Origin: Mycolicibacterium sp. BiH015
GTDB lineage: Bacteria > Actinomycetota > Actinomycetes > Mycobacteriales > Mycobacteriaceae
Length of the DNA stretch: 64,000 bases
Reading direction: 5' to 3'
NCBI RefSeq assembly: GCF_027706845.1
Contig: NZ_JAQGCZ010000002.1
Span: 558,001 to 622,000, forward strand
Shown here: positions 49,261 through 57,377 of the stretch, piece after piece
How positions within the stretch are numbered: the first letter of the stretch is position 1
Layout: each line of letters begins with the position of its first letter
Notes under the pieces: generated by a model
What the model was told of the DNA's origin: nothing
Seen by the model: only the letters and a program-made list of their open reading frames with translations
The model's database searches: none
Program-made: the position numbers and the translations under genes

Positions 49261-51258
49261 GTGTGCCCATCGACGCGTCCACAGTTGATTGAACGTCCCA
49301 GTGATCTGAGCGCTGATTGGCTGACCGAGGCGATCGGCGAGGGGGCCGTCGCGGAATTCACCGTCGACCGCATCGGGACGGGGCAGATGAGTGAGTGCTA
49401 CCGCATCACGCCGCGCTATGCCGACGGCGAATCCGGTCCCAGTTCTGTCGTGCTGAAAGTTGCCGCGGCTGATCCGAGCAGCCGGCAGACGGGTCTGGCA
49501 ATGGGACTCTACGAGCGAGAAGTGAGCTTCTACGCCGACATCGCGCCGGGCCTGGGTGGGCCTGTCGCCCCCTGCTATCACTGCGCCTATGATCCCGACA
49601 CCGGCGCCTTCGACATCCTGCTCGCCGATGCGGCGCCAGCTACTGTCGGCGACGAAATCCGTGGCGCGACAGTGGGAGAGGCGATGTTGGTGATGAGCCA
49701 GCTCGGCCTCGTGCACGGGCCGCTGCTGGGGGAGCGGGCGCCGGGGAACGCGTCGTCACTCGACCGCAATTCTCCGGTGAACCAAGGCCTGATCACCGCC
49801 CTGTACGCCGGCTACATCGAGCGGTATCGCGAGCAGATCACTCCTGACCATCGGCACGTATGCGAGCGCCTCGTCGAGTCGTTCGATGCGTACATGGCTG
49901 CCGAGAACGAGGCTGGGCGGCAGCGCGGCCTGATCCATGGCGATTTCAGGCTCGACAACATGCTATTCGGTCAGGCGGGTGCGGATCGCCCGTTGACCGT
50001 CGTCGACTGGCAGACCGTCACTTGGGGTCCCGCGTTCACCGACGTCGCCTACTTCCTCGGCGGGTCGTTGCCGGTGGAGCGGCGTCGTGACCACTACGAC
50101 GCATTGCTCGCCGCCTACCACGAGGCGTTGGGGCCCAATTCGGGTGTCACCGTTGACGACGTTCGCGACGGGGTCCGTCACCAGAGCTTCTTCGGGGTGC
50201 TGATGGCGATTGTGTCGCCGATGCTCGTCGCGCGTACCGATCGCGGCGACGAGATGTTCATGGCGATGATCTCTCGGCATTGCCAGCATGTTCTCGACAC
50301 TGATGCGCTGGCGGTCCTACCCGCTGCAACGATGCCGGAACAGTTGCAGCCCAATGCCGATGACGAACAGCGCCACGCAGCCACCGACGAGCCGTTGTGG
50401 AGCGAAAGTTGGTACTTCGACTTCGCCGATCCGGCACAGGGCGTCGGCGGCTGGATCCGACTCGGCCTGATCCCGAACCAGGGGCACGCGTGGATCAATG
50501 CGCTCGTGTGCGGCCCCGGCCTGCCGACGACCGCCGTCCTGGACTTCGCGGCTCCGCTCCCCGCTGACCACACGCGAATCCGGACCGACGGAATCGAGCT
50601 GGACTTCGATGTCACCGAGCCGCTGCGCACGTATCGAGTGTCACTGCGCGGGCGCGGCCAGGCTCACGACGACCCCGCGCAGCTTCTCCGGGAGGAGACG
50701 GGCAGACCTGTCGAACTCGACCTCGACCTGACCTGGTCGAGCGTCGGACAGCCCTACCAGTACCGCGTCTCGCCGCGGTACGAGATCCCCTGCACGGTAA
50801 CGGGAACGGTGAGCGCAGACGGTCGTGCCTACACGTTCACCGATGTCGACGGGCAACGTGATCACTCGTGGGCGTCGCGCGACTGGTGGGGGATGGACTG
50901 GGTGTGGAGTGCCTTCCATCTCGACGACGGCACCCACATCCACGGCGTCGAGATCACGATCCCCGGTATGTCACCGCTGTCGGCCGGCTACATCCAGCGG
51001 GCCGGCGACCCGTTGAGCGAACTGTCCACGGTGACCACGAAGACCGCGTTCGATGGCGACGAACTACCGGTATCGGCTGAATTGCATTATGCACCAGGGG
51101 ATGTTGCTGCGACCATCGATGTCCGAGGACACGCGCCTGTCCTGCTGACGTCTCCGGATGGCCGTGTGAGCCGTTTCCCGCGAGCGTGGGGAAGTGTCCT
51201 CACTACCGACGGTCGAACCGGCGTGGGTTGGATCGAATGGAATCGCAGTCGGCGCTAG
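49261..51258 (+). CDS. Phosphotransferase (APH/EcKinase-like) fused to CrtC/lipocalin-like domain
   Basis: A 665-residue two-part protein starting at GTG 49261 (an alternative GTG is at 49222). Residues about 1-350 are a kinase of the APH/choline kinase fold with a catalytic loop LIHGDFRLDNMLFG and metal loop VVDWQTVTWGPAFTDVAYFLGG. Residues about 370-665 form a beta-rich domain (ESWYFDFADPAQGVGGWIRLG, DGQRDHSWASRDWWGMDWVWSAF) resembling the hydroxyneurosporene synthase/CrtC-type lipocalin-like fold. It may phosphorylate a hydrophobic alcohol bound by the second domain. That role is inference. Confidence 0.82.
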   Translation: MCPSTRPQLIERPSDLSADWLTEAIGEGAVAEFTVDRIGTGQMSECYRITPRYADGESGPSSVVLKVAAADPSSRQTGLAMGLYEREVSFYADIAPGLGGPVAPCYHCAYDPDTGAFDILLADAAPATVGDEIRGATVGEAMLVMSQLGLVHGPLLGERAPGNASSLDRNSPVNQGLITALYAGYIERYREQITPDHRHVCERLVESFDAYMAAENEAGRQRGLIHGDFRLDNMLFGQAGADRPLTVVDWQTVTWGPAFTDVAYFLGGSLPVERRRDHYDALLAAYHEALGPNSGVTVDDVRDGVRHQSFFGVLMAIVSPMLVARTDRGDEMFMAMISRHCQHVLDTDALAVLPAATMPEQLQPNADDEQRHAATDEPLWSESWYFDFADPAQGVGGWIRLGLIPNQGHAWINALVCGPGLPTTAVLDFAAPLPADHTRIRTDGIELDFDVTEPLRTYRVSLRGRGQAHDDPAQLLREETGRPVELDLDLTWSSVGQPYQYRVSPRYEIPCTVTGTVSADGRAYTFTDVDGQRDHSWASRDWWGMDWVWSAFHLDDGTHIHGVEITIPGMSPLSAGYIQRAGDPLSELSTVTTKTAFDGDELPVSAELHYAPGDVAATIDVRGHAPVLLTSPDGRVSRFPRAWGSVLTTDGRTGVGWIEWNRSRR

Positions 51259-51348
51259 GGCGTTGAGAAGCGGCCGCCAGCGGCCGGCCAGCAACGACAC
51301 AGCCAACTCTCAGCGACTTACACAGGCGCCGCCGCGGGTGCCGTGCTT

Positions 51349-51364
51349 ACTGTTGATCAACAGT
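51349..51364. promoter_or_regulatory. Perfect 16-bp palindrome ACTGTTGATCAACAGT
   Basis: It lies 52 bp upstream of the ATG of the small exported protein at 51417. The size, symmetry and position are those of an operator. No regulator gene is adjacent. Confidence 0.4.
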
Positions 51365-51416
51365 TGTTGGCTTCGGTCGAGGCACGGTCCCGATACGGCT
51401 GGCGAAAGGATCGACC

Positions 51417-51698
51417 ATGGCGCGCACCCGAAAGATTCTGACAACGCTGTCCTTGGCGGGCGGAAGCGCAGTGATGGCGTTCGCGCCGCTTGCTCAAGCC
51501 GCCCCACCAGATGGGTTGGCGCAGACACCCATCGGCGAGATCTACACCCTCGCCGGCGAGGGGTACGACGTTCAGGTCCTCTGGGACCAGGGACAACCCG
51601 CCGACGTGCCGTTGGCGCTGTGCACGGTAACCGGGGTCGACGAATCCGCGAAGCCGACCGCGACGATCTCGGTCAGCTGCCCCGCCAAGGTTTCGTAG
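51417..51698 (+). CDS. Small exported protein of unknown function
   Basis: A 93-residue protein starting at ATG 51417 after GAAAGG. The signal peptide (about 1-28, LTTLSLAGGSAVMAFAPLAQAA) ends near AQA-AP. The mature 65 residues contain two cysteines (ALCTVTG and VSCPAK) that could form a disulfide. It resembles small secreted mycobacterial proteins. No enzyme motif is visible. Confidence 0.78.
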   Translation: MARTRKILTTLSLAGGSAVMAFAPLAQAAPPDGLAQTPIGEIYTLAGEGYDVQVLWDQGQPADVPLALCTVTGVDESAKPTATISVSCPAKVS

Positions 51699-51846
51699 CA
51701 AGGTCTGGCCTCGCCAGAAACCTCAGCACAAATAGCGACGCCTCGCTACCATTTCCGAAACTTGGGATCGGTAGTGCAAGAGACGAGATGCACTTCCGTT
51801 CGATGACGCCGAAGCGATCCGGCGCACCTGTTGAAGGGAAGTAGCT

Positions 51847-52224
51847 ATGCGCGTCAAGAGTGTGGTCGTCGCGACCATGATGACCGCCGGCCTCTCAACC
51901 GCGGGCCTTAGCCTGGCGGCCGGCACCGCACAGGCGCTGCCGTCCGAGCCGCACACATGGTGCCCCGGGCAGTCGATGTATCCGCCGGCGGGGCCCGGGG
52001 CAAACTATGTGTGGGACATGAACGTGTGCCACACCTGGCAGTACACCAAGGGCGGAATGGGCAACGTCGGGGTCAGGGTTCCGTCGGGCTATGACCCGGT
52101 CACCTATCAGCCGACGGGCTGGACCGTCGAACCCAACGGCAACGTCTGGGACGGCCCGAACATGCCGCCGGATGCGGCATTCGAATGCGGCATGGGCTTG
52201 TTCGGCGTTCCCATCCGCTGCTAG
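51847..52224 (+). CDS. Small exported cysteine-containing protein
   Basis: A 125-residue protein with a signal peptide (about 1-31, ending QALP) and a mature part with four cysteines (WCPGQS, VCHTW, ECGMG, IRC), rich in Gly, Pro and Trp. GAAGGG precedes the ATG. It resembles secreted mycobacterial proteins of unknown function. It starts 148 bp after the previous exported protein and is followed by a membrane protein gene 28 bp on. Confidence 0.82.
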   Translation: MRVKSVVVATMMTAGLSTAGLSLAAGTAQALPSEPHTWCPGQSMYPPAGPGANYVWDMNVCHTWQYTKGGMGNVGVRVPSGYDPVTYQPTGWTVEPNGNVWDGPNMPPDAAFECGMGLFGVPIRC

Positions 52225-52252
52225 TGGCGACTCAGGCCACGGGGGCGCACCG

Positions 52253-53203
52253 ATGAGTACAGCCGCGATCGTCGCGGCCGTGATAGCAGTAATAGTCGCG
52301 GGGCAGCTGGTCGTGATGCGGGTCGTGTTTCCCCGCCGACGTAGGGCTGTCGCCGATCGACTGACCGCAGAACTCGCCGACGAAAACGTCCTTCGCTCGC
52401 CGGAGGCCGGCAGCTACCAGGGCGCCACGGCAGCCGGCTATCCGACGGTGAGTAACGACGGGATGATCGCGTTGACGAAACGGCGCCTGGTATTCCGGGC
52501 GCTGACCGGCTCGCAGATCGACATTCCGGTCGCCGACATCGTCGGACTGCGTCACGCCGACGTTGCCGACGAAAGGGCGAACGCCGGGCGGCAGCACCTC
52601 ATCATCGAGACCTCCTCCGGTGAAGTGGCGTTCTGCGTCGACGACGATGCTGCCTGGATCGCGAGTCTGGCTACGGCCACGGGATTGTCCACGGCAGACC
52701 TGGCGGGGACATCGAGCTCAGCGCCATCGAGCTTCCTTCGTGCTCGCCGCAACGTGACGAAGATCTTGGCGACATTATTCAGCTTGCTGGGTTTGGCGGG
52801 TCTGGTGGCAACCGGAATAAGCATCGCCGTGGTGGCCGGCTTGACTTCGGGGATGAGCCGGCACGCCGAGGGCACGATCGTCGACCTGGCGCCGGCCTCC
52901 AGGGGTTACGACCCGGTGGTGGAGTTCACGGTGCCGGACGGCGACAAGGTTCGCATCAAGGGGTGGGTGGGCTCCAACGCGTCGGCGTTCCCCCTCGGAG
53001 AGCAGGTACCGGTTCGCTACAACCCGGACAACCCCCAGGATGCTGTCATCGACACCTACTGGCAGGTCTGGTTCGTACCGACACTGTTCGGCATTATCGC
53101 GACCCCATTTCTGTTGGTCGGCATCTCCTACGGGTGGGCCACGTTGGCGGCTCGTCGGAGGGGGCGCCAACACAAAGGTCTGCGCACCGCCTCTGGAGCG
53201 TAG
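52253..53203 (+). CDS. Membrane protein with DUF3592-like C-terminal part
   Basis: A 316-residue protein. It has an N-terminal membrane helix (about 3-22), a soluble region (about 30-150), a second helix pair around 175-200 and a last helix near 275-295. The extracytoplasmic segment AEGTIVDLAPASRGYDPVVEFTVPDGDKVRIKG with VPVRYNPDNPQDAVID is the typical DUF3592 beta pattern. The start is ATG 52253; the open frame upstream overlaps the previous gene. The function is unknown. Confidence 0.8.
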   Translation: MSTAAIVAAVIAVIVAGQLVVMRVVFPRRRRAVADRLTAELADENVLRSPEAGSYQGATAAGYPTVSNDGMIALTKRRLVFRALTGSQIDIPVADIVGLRHADVADERANAGRQHLIIETSSGEVAFCVDDDAAWIASLATATGLSTADLAGTSSSAPSSFLRARRNVTKILATLFSLLGLAGLVATGISIAVVAGLTSGMSRHAEGTIVDLAPASRGYDPVVEFTVPDGDKVRIKGWVGSNASAFPLGEQVPVRYNPDNPQDAVIDTYWQVWFVPTLFGIIATPFLLVGISYGWATLAARRRGRQHKGLRTASGA

Positions 53204-53257
53204 ATCGGTCTGTCCGTGCCTCCGGTGCTGAGAGTTTCTCGCCGTCAGGTTGCGTTA

Positions 53258-53470
53258 CTACTCGAAGGCGACGACTTCGCGGATAGCGTTGCCTGCCCGA
53301 AGATCCCGCATTGGTTTGTTGATGTCCTGGGCGCGGGATCGCCTGGCGGGCCACAAGCTCCCGCGCGAGGTGATATTCGAGGCCCCTTGTCCAGGCCCGC
53401 AACCGCCGGGTGGCCAGCGGATTTCATCTTCTCGAAAGAATCGCTGAAACCCCGCTCGGCAAGCTTTCGT
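53258..53470 (-). pseudogene. C-terminal remnant of a zinc-type alcohol dehydrogenase
   Basis: The leftward frame ending at TAG 53258-53260 reads DINKPMRDLRAGNAIREVV and then AFE, a clear C-terminus of medium-chain alcohol dehydrogenases. Just upstream the related sequence appears in a neighbouring frame (GLEYHLARELVARQAIPR), and no start or catalytic domain is present. The gene has therefore been truncated and frameshifted. The upstream limit is approximate. The rest of 53204-53546 holds nothing else I can support. Confidence 0.55.
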
Positions 53471-53546
53471 TGTCGGGATTCTGCCCGTTTCCCGCGGTTC
53501 GCACGCTCGCCGCATGCCGGTGAGCAATGAGACATAGGAGAATATG

Positions 53547-53747
53547 ATGAGTAAGCGTGCGCAATTGGCGATGATCGGAGCCGCTGCGGCCCTGTCCGCC
53601 TCGCTGGTCGGTTTGAACCCCGGTACCGCTGCTGCCCGGCCGATGACCGAGGCTCAATGCGCGGCGATCGAGAACGAAATGATGTACTACCGGATCAAGA
53701 TGAACGCAGCCGAGCGCGCGGGCAAGCAGTCTGAGTTTCGCTACTGA
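53547..53747 (+). CDS. Small exported protein, possibly interrupted by an in-frame TGA
   Basis: An ATG at 53547 (or 53544), with ATAGGAG at 53533-53539, opens a 66-residue protein with a signal peptide (about 1-31, ending TAAAR). The mature part begins PMTEAQCAAIENEMMYYRIKM. The frame stops at TGA 53745-53747 after SEFRY, but continues in protein-like fashion as AKNYDDAQAFHSRGC to a second TGA at 53793-53795. A TGG-to-TGA change would explain this (FRYWAKNYDDA), so the gene may be a recent truncation. The function is unknown. Confidence 0.65.
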   Translation: MSKRAQLAMIGAAAALSASLVGLNPGTAAARPMTEAQCAAIENEMMYYRIKMNAAERAGKQSEFRY

Positions 53748-53831
53748 GCCAAAAACTACGACGACGCACAAGCGTTCCACTCGAGGGGCTGCTGACTCTC
53801 TTCGCCGTGCGACGAATCATGGCGGCTGCGC

Positions 53832-54548
53832 TCAGCGGTACTCCGGATTGGCGAAGTCGTAACGACATCCGGCGTCCCAACCGGAGCGGATGTTGCCGTA
53901 TGCGGGGATCCCGCCGGCAGCCCGCAGCATCCGGGCCATGTGCATGAGGTTCCACGTCATGAAGGTGGTGTTGCGGTTGGTGAAGTCGTTCTCCGGACCA
54001 CCCGATCCCGGGTCGAGGTAGGACGGGCCGGGACCCGCCTCGCCGATCCACCCTGCGTCGGCCTGCGGCGGGATGGTGTAGCCGATGTGCTGCAGCGTGT
54101 AGAGCACATTCTGTGCACAGTGTTTGACACCATCTTCGTTCCCGGTGATCAGGCACCCGCCGACCCGGCCGTAATAGAGGTATTGCCCGGCATCGTTGAG
54201 CAGGTGCGACCCGCCGTAGAGGCGCTCGTGCACCTGCTTCATCACCGAGCTGTTGTCGCCCAACCAGATCGGGCCTGCGAGCACCAGGATGTCGGCGGCC
54301 AGCACCTTCTCGAAAATCTCGGGCCAATCGTCAGTGGACCACCCATGTTCGCGCATGTCCGGCCATACTCCGGTGGCAATGTCGTGATCGACGGCGCGTA
54401 CCACCTCCACCTCGACACCGTGCTTGGTCATGATCTGTGTGCTGATGTCGACCAGTCCCTGGGTATTGCTGGGCTCTGGCGAGCGCTTCAGCGTGCAATT
54501 GATGAACAGCGCACGCAGGCCGGTGAAATCGAGTTGCTGATCGGTCAT
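53832..54548 (-). CDS. Flavodoxin-fold NAD(P)H-dependent oxidoreductase
   Basis: A 238-residue protein of the FMN_red/flavodoxin-like family. The first strand and phosphate-binding loop LRALFINCTLKRSPEPSNTQGL, the segment ADILVLAGPIWLGDNSSVMKQVHERL and GRVGGCLITGNEDG support FMN binding. I chose ATG 54548. Seventeen further in-frame residues upstream are Ser/Thr-rich and unlikely. The substrate, a quinone or other acceptor, is unknown. Confidence 0.87.
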   Translation of the reverse strand: MTDQQLDFTGLRALFINCTLKRSPEPSNTQGLVDISTQIMTKHGVEVEVVRAVDHDIATGVWPDMREHGWSTDDWPEIFEKVLAADILVLAGPIWLGDNSSVMKQVHERLYGGSHLLNDAGQYLYYGRVGGCLITGNEDGVKHCAQNVLYTLQHIGYTIPPQADAGWIGEAGPGPSYLDPGSGGPENDFTNRNTTFMTWNLMHMARMLRAAGGIPAYGNIRSGWDAGCRYDFANPEYR

Positions 54549-54812
54549 GTGAGGTGCTCCTTGTGTTCGTGGCGACGACGACGGTGTTGTCGTCATCAAG
54601 TCTCGCCGTTGGTGGCCGATGCGACATCAGGGTTGGCGATGCGAAGTGAGTGTGTGATGCCCGGCGAAGTGTTACACCGCCCGGCACAGATCGACTACAA
54701 GTCGGATTACCTCGCGGGCCACAGGCCGTAGGTCGCGACGCGTTGACGGCGAATACGCTTTCGCTGCCGAGTGACGCCCGCTCCGGCAGGGCGGTAGGAG
54801 AGCTCGCGCAGT

Positions 54813-55679
54813 CTAGATGTCGGGGCGGGTTACCGTCCGCGGGCTGAGGCCCAGGCTACGCACATGCATGGCGATATTCTGCAGCGTGGTTACCCATACG
54901 TCGCCACGAGACTGAACGTGGTCCATCAGGTCGTCAAGGACGGCGGCGCGAGACGGCCGGCCGCTCAGGAACGGATGGTTGGTCAGCACGAAACATCCGC
55001 CAGCTGCACGGATTCCGTCGAACTCCAGGCGCCAGATTTCGGCAGCTTTCGCAGGGCTCGCGATGACACCTGAGCCGGAGAAGTCGGGAATGTAGCAGTA
55101 CTGTTCCCAATCGTCGAGTGCCCACTGGATGGGGATCTCCACGAGCTGGCCGCCCTCCGAAACCTCAAGTTCGTAGGGATACTCCGAATCCATCAGACTG
55201 CTGTCGTAAAGGAAGCCGCGTTCGGCGAGCAGTCCTGGCGTGTGCCAGTTGATCTCCCACATCGGTGCGCGATAACCGACCGGCACAGCCCCGGTGACCT
55301 CCGCAAGTGCCTCGAGTCCCTTGTCGAGTATTGCTGCTTCTTCCTCGGCGGACATGCCGATGGTGATTTCGTGAAGGTAGCCGTGATGCGCGATTTCGTG
55401 GCCGGCGTCGGCGATCGCCTGAATGACTTTTGGATAGCGGATAGCGGTATAGCCGGGGACGAAGAACGTCGATTGGATCTCGCGCCGCTTCAAGATGTCG
55501 AGGATTCTCGGGACGCCAGTCAACGGGCCGTAGGCTTGATGCGACACCACGGACATCCGCGCCGCCATCGCTGCCGACACCCCCAGAACTGCAGACTCTG
55601 CGTCAACATCGAACGAGAAGCAGGCTGCAGCTTTCTTGCCGTCAGGCCACTGGATGGCTGCTGCTGGAATCACTTTCAT
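54813..55679 (-). CDS. Polysaccharide deacetylase (NodB-like) family protein
   Basis: A 288-residue protein with the NodB metal-dependent deacetylase fold. The catalytic-base motif FSFDVDAES is near the N-terminus, and the metal-binding HEIAHHGYLHE follows about 95 residues in. GYRAPMWEINWHTPGLLAERGFLYDSS is the third motif. No signal peptide is present, so the closest relatives are cytoplasmic PuuE/allantoinase-like hydrolases acting on small amides, not cell-wall deacetylases. Confidence 0.88.
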   Translation of the reverse strand: MKVIPAAAIQWPDGKKAAACFSFDVDAESAVLGVSAAMAARMSVVSHQAYGPLTGVPRILDILKRREIQSTFFVPGYTAIRYPKVIQAIADAGHEIAHHGYLHEITIGMSAEEEAAILDKGLEALAEVTGAVPVGYRAPMWEINWHTPGLLAERGFLYDSSLMDSEYPYELEVSEGGQLVEIPIQWALDDWEQYCYIPDFSGSGVIASPAKAAEIWRLEFDGIRAAGGCFVLTNHPFLSGRPSRAAVLDDLMDHVQSRGDVWVTTLQNIAMHVRSLGLSPRTVTRPDI

Positions 55680-55817
55680 CCCCCAGTGCGTTCGGGCGGA
55701 ACATCTTCAGCGTAAGCCAACCGTCGGCGGCGACTCGCAAAATCGTCAGGGAGATCAACTGCACAGCAACGATTCAGGCCAGGTCTTGAGAGGGCGACGA
55801 TCCGGCACTGGTCGTCC

Positions 55818-56507
55818 TCAGCCTGTGCTTCGCCTCATCGGCGATCCTGTCATCGCTTGCACCGACGCTGGCTCCGGGATTGAGGCATCGCAGTCCGGTG
55901 CACGCCGCGGCGTGCCGTATTGAACGGTCAGCGGAACGACTCCGGCCCAAGCGCCCGCGGCGATATCTTCCTCAGGGTCCTCTGGCCATCCGTCGCTGAC
56001 CTTCAGCGACCAGTTGTCAGCTGTGATCGGCAATCGCAACGCCAGGGTTGCTGCGAGCTCGCGGCGGTTACTTGTGCGGAGCTCGGCGACGCGGCCTGGG
56101 ATGAACGTGTCGGTGAGAGCATTCAGCACAGCGAGCTTCTCGTGGTCGGCGATCTGGTCGAAGCGGCCGAATATTATTGCGCTGCGGTAGTGGAACGATG
56201 ATTCGAAGCCGCTGCGCGCCACCACGACTCCGTCCAATGTCGTCACCGACACCGCCGCCGATGCTCCGTCGGACAACGCCCGCAACCAGGGTGACCCGGT
56301 GGAGCCGTGGATCACCAAATCATCACCAAGACGTGTGAACCCGATCGGAAACGCCGCGGGCAGTCCGTCGCGGATCAGGGCGACGGTCGCCAACGGTGTG
56401 CTGTCGAGCAATTCGAAGAGGCCCTCGCGATCGACACGCTGCTTCTCGCGCAGCCGCGTCACTCGGGTTTGCGGTTGTTCGGGGGCGGGCTCAACGGTCG
56501 ACGTCAC
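55818..56507 (-). CDS. Pyridoxamine 5'-phosphate oxidase-family (FMN-binding split-barrel) protein
   Basis: A 229-residue protein starting at GTG 56507 after AGGGGAT. TRLREKQRVDREGLFELLDSTPLATVALIRDGLPAAFPIGF, VIHGSTGSPWLRAL and FHYRSAIIFGRFDQI are typical of the putative-nitroflavin/PPOX group related to Rv1155-like and haem/flavin-binding barrels. The cofactor (FMN or F420) is not resolved. The longer in-frame upstream extension is low-complexity and not used. Confidence 0.85.
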   Translation of the reverse strand: MTSTVEPAPEQPQTRVTRLREKQRVDREGLFELLDSTPLATVALIRDGLPAAFPIGFTRLGDDLVIHGSTGSPWLRALSDGASAAVSVTTLDGVVVARSGFESSFHYRSAIIFGRFDQIADHEKLAVLNALTDTFIPGRVAELRTSNRRELAATLALRLPITADNWSLKVSDGWPEDPEEDIAAGAWAGVVPLTVQYGTPRRAPDCDASIPEPASVQAMTGSPMRRSTG

Positions 56508-56699
56508 TACGATCCCCTTTTTGGTCAATGCTCCAGACGGTAGCAAGAGCCTCGGGATCCTGCCTCCCGATTCTGACGTCGGCACACAACATGTAGTGGG
56601 ACGGTACGACGGCTCCGAAAGAAGCAGCACAGCAGAACGACTCATCAGCGGCTGGGTCGTCGGTCGGCGAACTCCGCAGGCGCCAGCGAGGCGCCAGAG

Positions 56700-57311
56700 T
56701 TACTCGGGAGATACGTCCGCTTGAGCGCACGGGCGGGAACTGGTTGTGTCGTCGATGAGGGTGAGAATGTTGTCGGTGAGTTCCTCGGCTGTGGTTCGCC
56801 ACTTGTCGGTCTGCAGAAGGCCGCTCATTTCCAGGCCTACAGCACCATGCACGCCAGTCAGGAGCATGGCGGCGTAGCGCTCGGCGCTGTCGTTGCCGGC
56901 TACGCCGCCCACGATGGTGATGAATTCGTCGCACATGCGTTGCGCCGCAATGAAAACGGTGGTGGGTTCACCCTCCGGCGGGCGGAACATCAGCCTGTAC
57001 AGATGAGGCCGTTGCCGGCTCAAGGTGATGATCTGTGTCAATGCCGCGCGAAGTCTATCGGCAGGGAGGCGCTTGGCGTCGTTGTTCAGCGCACGCATGT
57101 CGTCGCCGAGGCGCCGCCAGCCGTCGGCGGCTACCGCGGTGAGCAAGCCCCCCTTGTCGGCAAAGTGCCGGTAGGGAGCGCCCCGACTGACACCCGCCCG
57201 GGCGCCGACCTCGCGCAACGTGACCGCATCGAGGCCCCCGAGGTCCACCAACTGGGCGGCCTGGTCGATCAACGCGAGGCGGGTTGCAGCAGCTGATTCT
57301 TTGCGGTTCAT
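56700..57311 (-). CDS. TetR-family transcriptional regulator
   Basis: A 203-residue repressor. The helix-turn-helix is LIDQAAQLVDLGGLDAVTLREVGARAGVSRGAPYRHFADK, and the C-terminal region resembles the TetR_C WHG-type ligand domain. It is divergent from an SDR gene, 51 bp between starts, and the gap contains a perfect 17-bp inverted repeat that is very likely its operator. It should repress itself and the SDR gene until a ligand, perhaps the SDR substrate, binds. Confidence 0.92.
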   Translation of the reverse strand: MNRKESAAATRLALIDQAAQLVDLGGLDAVTLREVGARAGVSRGAPYRHFADKGGLLTAVAADGWRRLGDDMRALNNDAKRLPADRLRAALTQIITLSRQRPHLYRLMFRPPEGEPTTVFIAAQRMCDEFITIVGGVAGNDSAERYAAMLLTGVHGAVGLEMSGLLQTDKWRTTAEELTDNILTLIDDTTSSRPCAQADVSPE

Positions 57312-57325
57312 GGCCGGCCCAGTTT

Positions 57326-57377
57326 AGTTGACAACGTCATCTCGTGCCGTAGTCTGAGTAAGATGACGTTGTCAACT
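57326..57377. promoter_or_regulatory. TetR operator-promoter: perfect 17-bp inverted repeat
   Basis: AGTTGACAACGTCATCT (57326-57342) and its exact reverse complement AGATGACGTTGTCAACT (57361-57377) are separated by 18 bp. Each arm contains a TGAC-AAC-GTCA dyad, so there are two operators. The left arm provides a consensus -35 TTGACA (57328-57333), the spacer a -10 TAGTCT (57350-57355, 16-bp spacing), and the right arm contains the SDR ATG at 57363. Confidence 0.85.
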
